DNA of 64,000 nucleotides from CANMIH01 sp049116335 (GCA_049116335.1 JAGDYZ010000002.1:24819-88818), one strand, 5' to 3'. Shown: positions 26,874-36,169, counted from the first letter of the stretch. The notes: a model not told the origin generated them from the letters alone. Translations and numbers: made by a program.

Positions 26874-28219
26874 GCGCCCCCCTCCACCGGCAAGCCAACC
26901 TCAGCGGCAAAGGCATCCAATGCATCGCGCAGGATCGCCATCATCTCGCCGATCTGCTCTTTGGTGATGATCAGCGGTGGCGCCAGCAAGAAGTGATCGC
27001 CAGCCGCGCCGCCACGGGTGCGACGGGAATAGATGATCAGCCCGCGCGCATAGGCCAGTTCGACCAGACGATCATAGGCGTTGAGTTTCGGATCAAGCGG
27101 TTCACCGGTGTCGCGGTCGAAGAACTCAAAGGCCGTCAACAACCCCTTGCCACGCACATCTCCGATAAAGGGATATCGGTCTTTAAGGGCTTGCAGCTCG
27201 GTCATCAGAACCTCACCCATTTTGGCGGCATTCTCGATCAGGCCCTGCTCTTCCATTTCTTCGAGCACGGCGAGACCGGCGGAACAGGCAAGAGGATTGC
27301 CCGCATAGGTGAACCCATGCAGAAATCCACCGGCATCCAACACTGATTCAACGATACGCTCACCGGCAACAATTGCCCCCAAAGGCGCATAGCCCGCGCC
27401 AAACCCCTTGGACATGGCAACAATATCCGGGGTGATGCCCCAATGTTCGGCCGCGAGGAATTTGCCTGTGCGCCCTGCCCCGGTCATGACCTCATCGTAG
27501 ATGAGCAAAACACCGTATTCGTCGCAGATTTCACGCACGCGAGCATAATAGCTGTCCGGGGCAACCAGCGCGCCGGTAGAGGCACCTCCGACAGGCTCCA
27601 TGATGAAGGCCAGAACATTCTCCGGGCCATCCTCAAGAATTTTGTCGCGCAACAGCTCGGCATATTTCAGGCCACGCTCGTCCTCGGTCAGGTTGTCGCG
27701 ATCCAGATAGGTCACGGGTGCGTCGACCTTGGGCATGCCCTCCATCATTGGCGAAAACGGTTCGCGCAGCGGGTCATAGCCGGTCAGATCAAGCGCGCCA
27801 AAGGTGCAACCATGATACGACGGAAAGCGTGAGATCACCTTGTGACGGCTTTCTTGGCCTTGGGTGATCGCATATTGGCGGGCCAGCTTGACCGCGCTTT
27901 CCACGGCTTCAGACCCTCCAGAGACAAAAAACACCCGGTCCAGACCCTCAGGCGTCATAGCGACGGTCTTTGCCGCCAGATCTTCCGAGGGATGCGTGCG
28001 GAAATGCAGGCGGTAGCCAAAGGTGGCCTTGTCCATCTGAGCTTTGATCTTGGCCAGAACGCGCGGGTTGGAATGGCCAATGTTGGACACCATGGCCCCG
28101 GATGAGCCATCGATATATCGCTTGCCGTTTTCGTCGATCAGGTAAATCCCCTCACCATAGTCGAGAAATGGGCGTGGGTTCCGGGTCTGATAAAACAGGA
28201 ATGAGTCTTGATCGCTCAC
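26870..28219 (-). CDS. Class III (omega/beta-amino acid type) aminotransferase
   Basis: The 449-residue PLP enzyme has YDEVMTGAGRTGK with Asp242 contacting the PLP ring nitrogen and Lys271 in VAMSKGFGAGYAPLGA forming the internal aldimine. Class III enzymes transaminate groups away from the alpha carbon (beta-alanine, 4-aminobutyrate, beta-amino acids). In an operon with CoA-transferase and thiolase, a beta-amino acid giving a 3-oxo acid is the simplest substrate. The gene overlaps both neighbours by four bases (ATGA), one being the ABC ATPase gene, which ties transport to catabolism. Confidence 0.9.
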   Translation of the reverse strand: MSDQDSFLFYQTRNPRPFLDYGEGIYLIDENGKRYIDGSSGAMVSNIGHSNPRVLAKIKAQMDKATFGYRLHFRTHPSEDLAAKTVAMTPEGLDRVFFVSGGSEAVESAVKLARQYAITQGQESRHKVISRFPSYHGCTFGALDLTGYDPLREPFSPMMEGMPKVDAPVTYLDRDNLTEDERGLKYAELLRDKILEDGPENVLAFIMEPVGGASTGALVAPDSYYARVREICDEYGVLLIYDEVMTGAGRTGKFLAAEHWGITPDIVAMSKGFGAGYAPLGAIVAGERIVESVLDAGGFLHGFTYAGNPLACSAGLAVLEEMEEQGLIENAAKMGEVLMTELQALKDRYPFIGDVRGKGLLTAFEFFDRDTGEPLDPKLNAYDRLVELAYARGLIIYSRRTRGGAAGDHFLLAPPLIITKEQIGEMMAILRDALDAFAAEVGLPVEGGA

Positions 28220-28986
28220 TTTGCACCTTCGATGTGTTTGCGGAGAAATTCGCGGGTTCGCTCTTGGGTTGGGTTTTTGAAGATCACCTCGGGCGGGCCC
28301 TCTTCAACCACCACCCCTTTGTCCATGAACAACACGCGGTCACAGACTGCGGCTGCAAAATCCATTTCGTGGGTCACGATGATCATGGTCATGTGCTCTT
28401 CTGCGAGCGTTCTCATGACCTGGTTCACCTCATCCACCAGCTCCGGGTCGAGCGCCGAGGTTGCCTCATCAAAGAGCATCAGTTTCGGCTTCATCGCCAG
28501 CGCCCGGGCAATGGCCACACGCTGTTTCTGACCACCGGACAGCTGCGAAGGATAGAAATCGATCCGCTCGAGCATTCCAACATGATCAAGCTGTTCTTCA
28601 GCAAGTTTGTTGGCCGCGTCTTTAGAGAGACCTTTCAACAGCATAGGCGCCATTGTGACGTTTTCGCGGACGGTCAGGTGCGGGAAGAGATTGAAGTGCT
28701 GGAACACCATCCCGATCTGCTGGCGCATCTCGTTGATGTGTTTTTCATATTGGCGATGCGGCAGGTCTTTGTTGACCCGCGTCCCATCCAGCCAGATCTC
28801 ACCACCGGTGAGCGCATCCAGGTCATTGATGGCACGCAGCAGCGTGGATTTACCCGACCCGGATGGGCCAATGATGGCCACAATCTGGCCGCGGTCGACG
28901 CTCAGGCTGATGTCCTTGAGAACCTCAAGCTCGCCAAAGGATTTCTGGGCGTGACGAATTTGGACAAAGTCTGTCTGTTCGGTCAT
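28216..28986 (-). CDS. Polar amino-acid ABC transporter ATP-binding protein
   Basis: The 256-residue ATPase has Walker A GPSGSGKST, signature LSGGQKQR and Walker B LMLFDEATSALDP, and the VFQHFNLFPHLTVRENV Q-loop stretch typical of GlnQ/HisP-type importers. It energises the two permeases encoded immediately upstream. The start lies 15 bases after the permease stop and the end overlaps the aminotransferase start by four bases. Confidence 0.93.
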   Translation of the reverse strand: MTEQTDFVQIRHAQKSFGELEVLKDISLSVDRGQIVAIIGPSGSGKSTLLRAINDLDALTGGEIWLDGTRVNKDLPHRQYEKHINEMRQQIGMVFQHFNLFPHLTVRENVTMAPMLLKGLSKDAANKLAEEQLDHVGMLERIDFYPSQLSGGQKQRVAIARALAMKPKLMLFDEATSALDPELVDEVNQVMRTLAEEHMTMIIVTHEMDFAAAVCDRVLFMDKGVVVEEGPPEVIFKNPTQERTREFLRKHIEGAK

Positions 28987-29001
28987 GGGGGGCCTCGTAG
29001 A

Positions 29002-29658
29002 TCAGCGGGAGATGGAAATGCGGCGCTCGATTTTGCGCTGCACCCATTCCATGCACAGATTGATAACGTAGTAGCAGGCGGCTGCTAGGATATAGAATTC
29101 GAAGGGACGGTAGGTCTTGCCGATCACACGCTGCGCCGAAAGCGTCAGCTCGCTCACACCAATCACCGACACCAAGGCGCTGTCTTTCAACAGGGCAATC
29201 ATATTGTTGCCGATCGGCGGGATAACGGCGCGCACCGCCTGGGGAATAACCACCTTGCGCAGCGCCTGAGCACGGCTCAGTCCCAGCGTCCGCGCGGCCT
29301 CCATCTGGCCTTTGTCCACCGCCAGAATTGCCGTCTGGATCAGTTCGGAGTTATATACCGCAAAGTGCAGCCCCAGCCCGATGATCCCGGCGACAAAGGC
29401 AGGCAGATCAATTCCGATCTGAACGAGGCCAAAGTAAATCAAGAACAGCTGCAACAACAGCGGGGTGCCCATGAACAGCCACTCAATGAGACGAAACGGC
29501 TGGCGGACAATCCAGGGGGCGTAGAGCGCAATGACAGCGAAGATAATACCGCCCACAAAGCTTAGCAAAGCGGCGGCAACCGTGATCCCGATGGTCCAGG
29601 CACAACCCAGAAGGATCACATCCATGTATTTGGGAATAATCGAAAAATCGAGGCCCAT
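29002..29658 (-). CDS. Polar amino-acid ABC transporter permease (second)
   Basis: The 218-residue inner-membrane protein has the His/Glu/Gln/Arg family pattern: about five hydrophobic helices, TPLLLQLFLIYFGL, and the ATPase-contact loop GQMEAARTLGLSRAQALRKVVIPQAVRAVIPPIGN. It forms a heterodimer with the similar permease encoded next to it. It follows that gene by 18 bases. Confidence 0.92.
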   Translation of the reverse strand: MGLDFSIIPKYMDVILLGCAWTIGITVAAALLSFVGGIIFAVIALYAPWIVRQPFRLIEWLFMGTPLLLQLFLIYFGLVQIGIDLPAFVAGIIGLGLHFAVYNSELIQTAILAVDKGQMEAARTLGLSRAQALRKVVIPQAVRAVIPPIGNNMIALLKDSALVSVIGVSELTLSAQRVIGKTYRPFEFYILAAACYYVINLCMEWVQRKIERRISISR

Positions 29659-29676
29659 GAGTCTTTCCTTTCTCGA

Positions 29677-30324
29677 TTACGTGATCTGGGCTTTGCGGTC
29701 GAGCCAGGCAATGCCTTTGCCAACCACATAGATGATGACCATGTAGAGCACCCCTGCGAGCAGGAACATTTCGAACGGTTTGTAGGTCGAACCGATATAG
29801 CGCTGTGCGGTATAGGTCAGCTCCACCACGGAAATCGCCGCCACCAGTGCCGTGGCCTTGATCAGGGCGTTGATATTCACACCCAGCGGACGGATCATCA
29901 GACGCATGGATTGCGGCAGGATCACTTTGTACATCGCCTGCCACTGGCTCAGCCCCAGCGTCCGGGCGGCCTCACGCTGGCCTTTGTCGATCGAGATGAT
30001 CGCACCCCGGATGGTTTCTGTCATATAGGCCCCAGCATTGACGCCAAGCCCGATCACCCCGGCCTCGAAAGCATCCAGCTGGATGCCAATCTGCGGGCCG
30101 CCAAAATAGAGGATGAACAGCTGGATCAAGGCCGGCGTGCCGCGAAACAGGCTAACATAGGCCGCACCGATAAAGCGCAGCACCCAAAAGCGCGACAGGC
30201 GCGCTGCGGCCCCCAATGCTCCACACGTCAGGCCAAGAATGGCTGTCAGAACGGACAAAAGAATGGTCACCCACGCCGCCTCAAGAAAGAACGGATAGAC
30301 CTTTTGCATCAGTTCAAAGTCCAT
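29677..30324 (-). CDS. Polar amino-acid ABC transporter permease (first)
   Basis: The 215-residue inner-membrane protein has FRGTPALIQLFILYFGGPQIG and the EAA-type loop GQREAARTLGLSQWQAMYKVILPQSMRLMIRPLG, both typical of GlnP/HisM-type permeases. It and the following permease are paralogues. It starts 214 bases after the binding-protein gene; a GC-rich hairpin lies in that gap. Confidence 0.92.
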   Translation of the reverse strand: MDFELMQKVYPFFLEAAWVTILLSVLTAILGLTCGALGAAARLSRFWVLRFIGAAYVSLFRGTPALIQLFILYFGGPQIGIQLDAFEAGVIGLGVNAGAYMTETIRGAIISIDKGQREAARTLGLSQWQAMYKVILPQSMRLMIRPLGVNINALIKATALVAAISVVELTYTAQRYIGSTYKPFEMFLLAGVLYMVIIYVVGKGIAWLDRKAQIT

Positions 30325-30505
30325 ATCGCACCCCTTTGGCTGCGCGCGTCAAAGCGGGCACATTGGCCCCTTTCGACAACAAAGAAAGTTCCATGTTGCA
30401 GAACATGTTGGTCAACACCTGTATTTCGGTCGAAATGCGCACAGTGCAACGAAACCGGGCCGTGAGCGAGGGGCCATTTGAGGTTTCGCTGCCTTGCATT
30501 GATAT

Positions 30506-30529
30506 CCCCGCCCCCAAAAAGCGGCGGGG
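30506..30529 (-). terminator. Intergenic hairpin between binding-protein and permease genes
   Basis: A 7-bp stem, CCCCGCC and GGCGGGG, surrounds a 10-base loop just after the binding-protein stop. On the minus strand no T-run follows it, so it is more likely an mRNA-stabilising or partial attenuator hairpin that keeps binding-protein mRNA in excess over permease mRNA. Confidence 0.5.
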
Positions 30530-30537
30530 TTTTGGAT

Positions 30538-31314
30538 TTAGCGGATGTCCGCACCAATCCATTTTTCGGCCAGCTCCAAGTAGGTGCCGTCTTCCATCAT
30601 CGCGTCCAGAGCTTTCTGCATTTCTGCCGCCAGCTCGGGGTTACCCTGGCGGATGGCAATGCCTGCACCAAAGGGTTCGCTGCCCGGATCGCCGAACATT
30701 GCAAACTCTTGCTCTTTTGCGGTCATGGCAAGGATGGCGGCAATCGAGTCGTTTACAATCGCGTCAACACGGCCGTTTTCCAACTCGAGCAGAAGCTCAG
30801 GCAGGCCTTTGTAGGTGTTGATGTTATAGCCTTTTTCACGGGCCCAGTCTTCGTGGGTTTCGCCCAGTGTCAGACCTACTTTTTTGCCGTCCAGATCTTC
30901 AACGCTGGTGATGTCCGAACCCGCTTTGGTGAAGATCGCGCGTTTGTCCGAATAGTAGGGGCCAACAAAGTCTACAACTTCGTCGCGCTCAGCAGTGATG
31001 GTCATCGACCCAACGATGGCATCGTATTTATTGGCCAAGAGACCGCCGATGATACCGTCCCAAGCGGTGGTCACGATCTCAACTTCCATCCCCATGCGCT
31101 TGGCGATTTCGGCGCCCACAGCGGGATCAAAGCCAACAACCTGGTTCTCATCATTCACAAAGTTGAACGGAGGGTAGGCACCCGACATCGCAATGCGGAT
31201 AACGCCTTTTTCTTTCAAGGTGTTGAGCTCTTCTGCAACAGCAGCGTTCATACCCAAAACGGCAAAACCAGCAGCAGCAATGGCCGATTTCAAGATGGTG
31301 CGGCGAACAGTCAT
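30538..31314 (-). CDS. Polar amino-acid ABC transporter substrate-binding protein
   Basis: The 258-residue periplasmic protein starts with a signal peptide (TVRRTILKSAIAAAGFAVLG, cleavage after AVA near residue 27). The mature part has the family 3 pattern: IRIAMSGAYPPFNFVN, FDPAVGAEIAKRMGMEVE, then YDAIVGSMTITAERDEVVDFVGPYY. An acidic and an aromatic residue in the cleft are consistent with an amino-acid ligand bound through its alpha-amino and carboxyl groups. The start at ATG 31314 was chosen because it gives the signal peptide and has GGGAGAA upstream. It is the first gene of the 11-gene operon and is divergent from a LysR gene. Confidence 0.9.
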   Translation of the reverse strand: MTVRRTILKSAIAAAGFAVLGMNAAVAEELNTLKEKGVIRIAMSGAYPPFNFVNDENQVVGFDPAVGAEIAKRMGMEVEIVTTAWDGIIGGLLANKYDAIVGSMTITAERDEVVDFVGPYYSDKRAIFTKAGSDITSVEDLDGKKVGLTLGETHEDWAREKGYNINTYKGLPELLLELENGRVDAIVNDSIAAILAMTAKEQEFAMFGDPGSEPFGAGIAIRQGNPELAAEMQKALDAMMEDGTYLELAEKWIGADIR

Positions 31315-31426
31315 TTCATTCTCCCTGTTTATTCTCACGTCAAGACACGATGGCCCGCACGACGTTGGCGGAATGTCCCGCTCGTCGAGACACTTGCACA
31401 ACCATCAATTATCGCGCAAATAAATA

Positions 31427-31439
31427 TGAAGCATCTTCA
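31427..31439. promoter_or_regulatory. LysR-type box (T-N11-A) between the LysR gene and the binding-protein operon
   Basis: TGAAG-CAT-CTTCA is a perfect 13-bp interrupted palindrome in T-N11-A form. It lies 16 bases before the LysR ATG and about 113 bases before the binding-protein ATG, the standard location for a LysR protein that represses itself and activates the divergent operon. Confidence 0.5.
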
Positions 31440-31454
31440 ATATAGACAGAATCT

Positions 31455-32423
31455 ATGAAGCCTCCACATCAACAGCGCTTTCCCTGGAACCTCGACTGGA
31501 ACCTCCTACGCACCTTTATGGTGGTTGTCGAACAACGCGGCATATCCAAAGCTGCAGATTTCCTTGGGTTGAAACAACCTACGATCTCCGCGGCACTAAA
31601 GCGGCTTGAGGAGACGACGGGGCAACGTCTTATCATACGGAAACCAAACGAGTTTTCGATAACACGGTCAGGCCAGGTGCTCTATACGGAATGCGCCACA
31701 ATCTTCGGATCCATCTCGCAGTTGCCCGCGCTGTTGGACGCAGACAACGCAGAGTTGCGAGGACACCTGTCGATCGCGATCACAAGTTACGTGATTTCCG
31801 AACATCTGGACGATTTCCTGAACCGGTTTTCGCAGGACCATCCAAACGTCACCTACTCGTTCACAGTTCATGAAAGCGATGAGGTTGAAACAATCATCAA
31901 CCAGAACCGGGCCAGTTTTGGCATCTGTCTGCTGTCAAAGATTCCAAAAAATCTCGACACCCTTGTGCTCTATCGCGAGTATTTCGGGTTTTACTGTGGT
32001 GCGCGACACCCTTTGTTTGAGGCGGAGAAGATCGACGCACAACAACTTCAGGGTGAGCCTTTTGTAGCCTTCCAAACCGAAGCTGAAGGGGGTCCGTTGG
32101 AAGTGATTGGCCAGTTGCGGGCGCAACTTGGACTGGCCAGCAGTTGGCGCGGAGTGTCCTCAAGCCTCAATGAAATTCGCCGAATGATCAAAGCGAATAT
32201 TGGGATCGGTGCCTTGCCGATACACGTCGCGACCCCTGATGTCGCTGCGGGGCACCTGCGTCAGCTGCCGCCGTACGACAATCTTCCAATTGTGGATTTG
32301 CACCTCTTAAACAATCCCGCCCGTCGTCAGTCCGATGCTGAGGCGGTGTTTCTGCAGGCCTGTCAGGCAGAGATGGCTGCTATTCCAATTGCCGAGCGCA
32401 CCTATGGACAACGCAGCCCATGA
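31455..32423 (+). CDS. LysR-family transcriptional regulator of the amino-acid operon
   Basis: The 322-residue protein has a LysR winged helix (residues about 10-70: WNLLRTFMVVVEQRGISKAADFLGL, then ISAALKRLEETTGQRL) and a substrate-binding domain ending near residue 300. It is divergent from the transporter-aminotransferase operon and is the obvious candidate for its regulator, with the imported amino acid or a pathway intermediate as coinducer. A GC-rich hairpin follows its stop. Confidence 0.9.
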   Translation: MKPPHQQRFPWNLDWNLLRTFMVVVEQRGISKAADFLGLKQPTISAALKRLEETTGQRLIIRKPNEFSITRSGQVLYTECATIFGSISQLPALLDADNAELRGHLSIAITSYVISEHLDDFLNRFSQDHPNVTYSFTVHESDEVETIINQNRASFGICLLSKIPKNLDTLVLYREYFGFYCGARHPLFEAEKIDAQQLQGEPFVAFQTEAEGGPLEVIGQLRAQLGLASSWRGVSSSLNEIRRMIKANIGIGALPIHVATPDVAAGHLRQLPPYDNLPIVDLHLLNNPARRQSDAEAVFLQACQAEMAAIPIAERTYGQRSP

Positions 32424-32433
32424 ACACGTCGAC

Positions 32434-32463
32434 GGGGCGCCGAAATCTTCAGCGCCCCTTTCA
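32434..32463 (+). terminator. Terminator hairpin after the LysR gene
   Basis: GGGGCGC and GCGCCCC form a 7-bp stem with an 11-base loop, followed by TTTCAG. It separates the LysR gene from the convergent acyl-CoA synthetase gene. Confidence 0.6.
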
Positions 32464-32473
32464 GTTTCAAACG

Positions 32474-34351
32474 TTAGACTTTTTCCCAAGGCCGCGTGAA
32501 GGCACCCAGGACTTCACCAATCACCGCGTCGTCGGCCCCGTTGGCGTCAATCTGCGCCACCAGTCCGCGTTTTTTATCGTCCAGAACCGAGACAACTCGC
32601 GCCGAACACACCGCCTTTTCCAAAGAGGCATTGTACACTCGGGTGATCGCCGCTTTTCGCAGGTCAGGCTTGAACACTTTTCCGACGGCTGTTTTCGGCA
32701 ATTCATCTAGAATGGTCATGTGCTTGGGGTGAGCGGCCCGTTCATGCACATGTTTGCGGGCATGTTCGAGCAATTCCGCTTCGCTGACCTCGGCGTCTGC
32801 CACCAGCTCAACATAGGCACAGGGCAGTTCACCCGAATGGGCATCTGGTTGGCCGATTGCTCCGGCAAACGCCACAGCAGGATGTGCCAACAGTGCCTCT
32901 TCAATATCAGCCGGATCGATGTTGTGACCGCCACGAATGATCAAATCCTTGGCCCGACCGGTGATCCAAAGATATCCGGCCTCATCAAGTCGGCCCAAAT
33001 CACCGGTGCGCAGGTGCGTGCCCTGATAGAACAGATCAATGTTCTTGTCTTCTTCGGTGTAGGTGTGGCCGGCAAAAACGCCGGGGTTCGAGATGCAGAT
33101 CTCTCCAACCTCGTCGGTGCCACATTCCACCATTTCGCCGTCGACAGATTTGATGATGCGAATGTCGGTATAGGGGAACGGCACACCGGTTGACCCAACG
33201 CGTTTTTCCCCATCTGGCGGGTTACACGACACAAGGCAGGTGGCTTCGGTCAGGCCATATCCCTCGCAAATCGTGACACCACAGGAACTCTCAAACCGCT
33301 TGAACAGCTCCATCGGCATTGGCGCGGAGCCGGAGAATGCGGTCTGAACCGACGAGATATCCGCATCAACAGGACGTTGCATCAAAGCAGAAACGGCCGT
33401 TGGCACTGTGATGATAAAGCTGATTTTCCAGCGTTCGCAGAGCTTCCAGAAATTGTCGAACACCCCGTCGCCGCGATAGCCCGCAGGGGTTGGAAACACC
33501 ACATGCGCGCCAGAATGCAGGGCAGACATCATAATCACGTGCACGGCAAAAACGTGGAACATGGGCAGCGGACACATGATGTTGTCTTCTTCGGTGAAGA
33601 GAAGCGTGCTGCCGAGCCAGCCATTGTAGGCCATGCCGGAGTATTTGTGTTGCGCGACCTTAGGCATGCCCGTGGTGCCACCGGTGTGGAAATAAGCCGC
33701 CACGCGGTCGTCTGCGCTGTCTTCGAAATCCAGCTCGGTGTTGTGCTTTGCCAGTTCCTTGTTGAAGTTCAGAACATCCACATGGGTGTTGCCATCATTC
33801 TTGGGGCGCACCAGCGGCACAATCCAGCTTTTGGGCGGAGTGAGATAGCGGTTGAGGTCAATCTCAAGCACGGTGTGCACGTGTGGTGCGTGTCGAACCG
33901 CCTCGGCCACTTTCTGTGCGACATCGGTTTTGGGGAACGATTTGAGCGTCACCACAACCTTGGCATTCGTCTCTCGCAGAATCGCGCCAATCTGTTCTGG
34001 CTCAAGCAGGGGATTGATCGGGTTTACAATGCCTGCAACCGCACCGCCCAGCATTGTGTAAAGCGTCTCATTACAGTTGGGCAGCACATAGGCGATGACG
34101 TCGTTTTCACCAACACCCAGCTTGCGAAACATATTCGCCGCCTGTGCCGTGCGTTGACGCAGTTCGGACCAGCTGACCGTTTCCGCTTTGTCCGTCGGAC
34201 CTGACAAAAGCTGATAACTGATCGCCGGACGATCTGGAAATGCTGCTGCTGTTTTGGACAACACACCATAGAGGGTGGGCGGAATATCCCGCGCCTCCCA
34301 GGGCATTTCGTTTTCCAATGCGTTACGATCGTCCACACCTGCATAGGCCAT
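32474..34351 (-). CDS. Acyl-CoA synthetase (AMP-forming)
   Basis: The 625-residue AMP-forming ligase has the A3 motif HTGGTTGMPKVAQHKY, CEGYGLTEATCLVS, and RTGDLGRLDEAGYLWITGRAKDLIIRGGHNIDPADIEE, ending with the catalytic lysine region PKTAVGKVFKPDLRK. It activates a fatty or other organic acid to its CoA ester. It is longer (about 625 residues) than the roughly 540-residue methylmercaptopropionate ligase DmdB, and its sequence resembles the broad acyl-CoA synthetase group, so DmdB is not called. It stands alone between a LysR gene and a DUF1992 gene. Confidence 0.88.
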   Translation of the reverse strand: MAYAGVDDRNALENEMPWEARDIPPTLYGVLSKTAAAFPDRPAISYQLLSGPTDKAETVSWSELRQRTAQAANMFRKLGVGENDVIAYVLPNCNETLYTMLGGAVAGIVNPINPLLEPEQIGAILRETNAKVVVTLKSFPKTDVAQKVAEAVRHAPHVHTVLEIDLNRYLTPPKSWIVPLVRPKNDGNTHVDVLNFNKELAKHNTELDFEDSADDRVAAYFHTGGTTGMPKVAQHKYSGMAYNGWLGSTLLFTEEDNIMCPLPMFHVFAVHVIMMSALHSGAHVVFPTPAGYRGDGVFDNFWKLCERWKISFIITVPTAVSALMQRPVDADISSVQTAFSGSAPMPMELFKRFESSCGVTICEGYGLTEATCLVSCNPPDGEKRVGSTGVPFPYTDIRIIKSVDGEMVECGTDEVGEICISNPGVFAGHTYTEEDKNIDLFYQGTHLRTGDLGRLDEAGYLWITGRAKDLIIRGGHNIDPADIEEALLAHPAVAFAGAIGQPDAHSGELPCAYVELVADAEVSEAELLEHARKHVHERAAHPKHMTILDELPKTAVGKVFKPDLRKAAITRVYNASLEKAVCSARVVSVLDDKKRGLVAQIDANGADDAVIGEVLGAFTRPWEKV

Positions 34352-34487
34352 GGGCGCCTCTCCTCCCGCTTGTTATTCCCCTAGTTAAGAAAGGATTGAG
34401 CTCCGGCGCAAGTAGATTGGACGCTGGGGCACCCGGCATTTGACGCAGCGTATTGGCACGTCAGCCGTGTTGTGGCATGAGTGGCCT

Positions 34488-34790
34488 ATGGACCATCCTC
34501 TGATCGATCTTATCAACGCCCGGATCAAACACGCCGAAGACGCGGGCGCCTTTGACAATCTTCCGGGCGCCGGAAAGCCGCTGCCGCCCTGCGATGACCC
34601 GGAAAACGCGGTGTTCAATCGCATTTTGAAGGACAATGGCGCCGTTCCCGAGGTTGTCGCGCTGTCTCGCGAGCTGGCGGATCTCCGGGAAGAGCTCATC
34701 GAAACGGCTGACCGCACCAAGCGCAGTGAGATGATCAAACATATGTCGATGCTGGAAGCGAAACTTGAATTGGCGCGCAAACGCCCCTGA
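34488..34790 (+). CDS. DUF1992 (DnaJ-homologue subfamily C28-like) protein
   Basis: The 100-residue protein has the DUF1992 core: IDLINARIKHAEDAGAFDNLPGAGKPL followed by DPENAVFNRILKDNG. These small helical proteins are widespread in proteobacteria; function is unknown. ATG 34488 was chosen over an in-frame TTG at 34440, because the family begins close to MDHPLIDLI. It is a single-gene unit, divergent from the acyl-CoA synthetase. Confidence 0.85.
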   Translation: MDHPLIDLINARIKHAEDAGAFDNLPGAGKPLPPCDDPENAVFNRILKDNGAVPEVVALSRELADLREELIETADRTKRSEMIKHMSMLEAKLELARKRP

Positions 34791-34927
34791 TCCAGTGCGC
34801 TTTCATTGGATGCCCAAAATTTCGAACACTGCAGCAAAGGGATTTTCTTAGGAATTCTCCGCGCCGCCCCCCTTGCACCTTGGTGTTGCTTTGGCGAATG
34901 TCGCGCAAACAGTTGAAGGCACAGGCT

Positions 34928-36124
34928 ATGGTTACCGTTCAAGAACATTACGAAGCCTACCCCTACCCCGAACGGGACCCAAAAGATGAGCGCAAGCGCC
35001 TAATTACCGGGTCGCCATCGAACCCCATGGAGATAGATCACTTCCTGTTTGGCGGCGCCCGAGATTGGAGCAAACCGATCCGAATTCTCGTTGCAGGTGG
35101 TGGCACAGGTGATGGGCTCATCCAGATGGCCCAGATCCTCAGCACGGCTGGCACCCCTTACGAGATCACATATATTGATCTGTCCACCGCGTCCCGTGCC
35201 ATTGCAGAAGAACGCGCCAAGATCCGTGGCTTGGGCAACATCACGTTCATTACGGGATCCCTTCTCGACGCCCCGAATTATGGTGAGTTCGACTACATCG
35301 ACAGCTGTGGCGTGTTGCATCACCTGCCTGATCCAATCGCGGGATTTCGGGCTTTGCGGGCAGCCCTCGCGCCAGGTGGCGGATTTGGCTTTATGGTATA
35401 TGCCCCCTATGGCCGCTCCGGGGTCTATCCGTTGCAGGAGGCTTTTGGCGCGCTTTTTGAGGGCCTGACACCTGAACAACGCCTGTCCGAGGCAAAACGT
35501 ATTGTCTCCAATCTGCCTGCGGGGCACCCTTTTGCCTCCAATCCCAATCTCAACGATCACAATGTAAGCGATGCCGGGTTTTATGATCTGCTTTTGCACG
35601 GCCAAGACCGGTCCTATAGCGTCCCAGAGTTGCTGGAGGAATTGGATGCTGCGGATTGGCGTTTGCAAAGCTTCTGCACACCGGCGCTCTACGATCTCGC
35701 CCGGATCACAAAACCATCTTCTGACTTGGCCGAGGCCCATTCCATGGCGCTGGCCGAAAAGCTGACGGGCACCATACGTCTGCACAAGGGTTATGCGGTT
35801 GCCAAAGGGGATACCCGCAAAGTTGCGAGCTGTGCCAACCGTCAGCTGACCCCACATCTTCTGGGTGTTCAACCCAGCGCGTTGGCCCGTGTTGTGTCTC
35901 AAGGCAAGCCTATTCCCGCTGAACTTGACGGTGTTAAAACCTCGCTAACTCTCCCGAAAGAAGCCGCGTCCCTGATCGCAGGGATCAATGGTAAGCGCTC
36001 TTTGCAGGTGATCGCCAATGCGGCAGGAATGGATGCGTTGAAGTTTGGAATGGTCTGGTCCGCTGTGGAACGCGCGCTTTGTGGTCACGGGTTGATGCGG
36101 TACTCTGGCCTGCAATCCATGTGA
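34928..36124 (+). CDS. Class I SAM-dependent methyltransferase with C-terminal extension
   Basis: The 398-residue protein opens with VQEHYEAYPYPERDP, then motif I VAGGGTGDGLIQMAQIL, the acidic loop ITYIDLSTASRAIAEERA, and DYIDSCGVLHHLPDPIAGF. This is a Methyltransf-25-type fold of about 270 residues. The remaining 130 residues form a separate region (LPKEAASLIAGINGKRSLQVIA), similar to small winged or PqqD-like modules, that may bind a partner or substrate. The methyl acceptor is unknown. ATG 34928 is preferred (GAAGG nine bases upstream); ATG 34898 is an alternative. A hairpin follows the stop. Confidence 0.85.
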   Translation: MVTVQEHYEAYPYPERDPKDERKRLITGSPSNPMEIDHFLFGGARDWSKPIRILVAGGGTGDGLIQMAQILSTAGTPYEITYIDLSTASRAIAEERAKIRGLGNITFITGSLLDAPNYGEFDYIDSCGVLHHLPDPIAGFRALRAALAPGGGFGFMVYAPYGRSGVYPLQEAFGALFEGLTPEQRLSEAKRIVSNLPAGHPFASNPNLNDHNVSDAGFYDLLLHGQDRSYSVPELLEELDAADWRLQSFCTPALYDLARITKPSSDLAEAHSMALAEKLTGTIRLHKGYAVAKGDTRKVASCANRQLTPHLLGVQPSALARVVSQGKPIPAELDGVKTSLTLPKEAASLIAGINGKRSLQVIANAAGMDALKFGMVWSAVERALCGHGLMRYSGLQSM

Positions 36125-36133
36125 GGCGAGTAT

Positions 36134-36159
36134 AAAGTCCCGGAAAAAACCGGGGCTTT
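36134..36159. terminator. Bidirectional terminator hairpin between convergent genes
   Basis: A 10-bp stem (AAAGTCCCGG with CCGGGGCTTT, one G-T pair) encloses six A residues between the stops of the methyltransferase and the ABC exporter. Both arms end in short A/T runs, so it can serve both strands. Confidence 0.65.
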
Positions 36160-36169
36160 GCCTGTCTGA

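Noticed and set aside
32474..34351. DmdB (methylmercaptopropionate-CoA ligase)
   Set aside because: At 625 residues it is clearly longer than DmdB and follows another acyl-CoA synthetase pattern.
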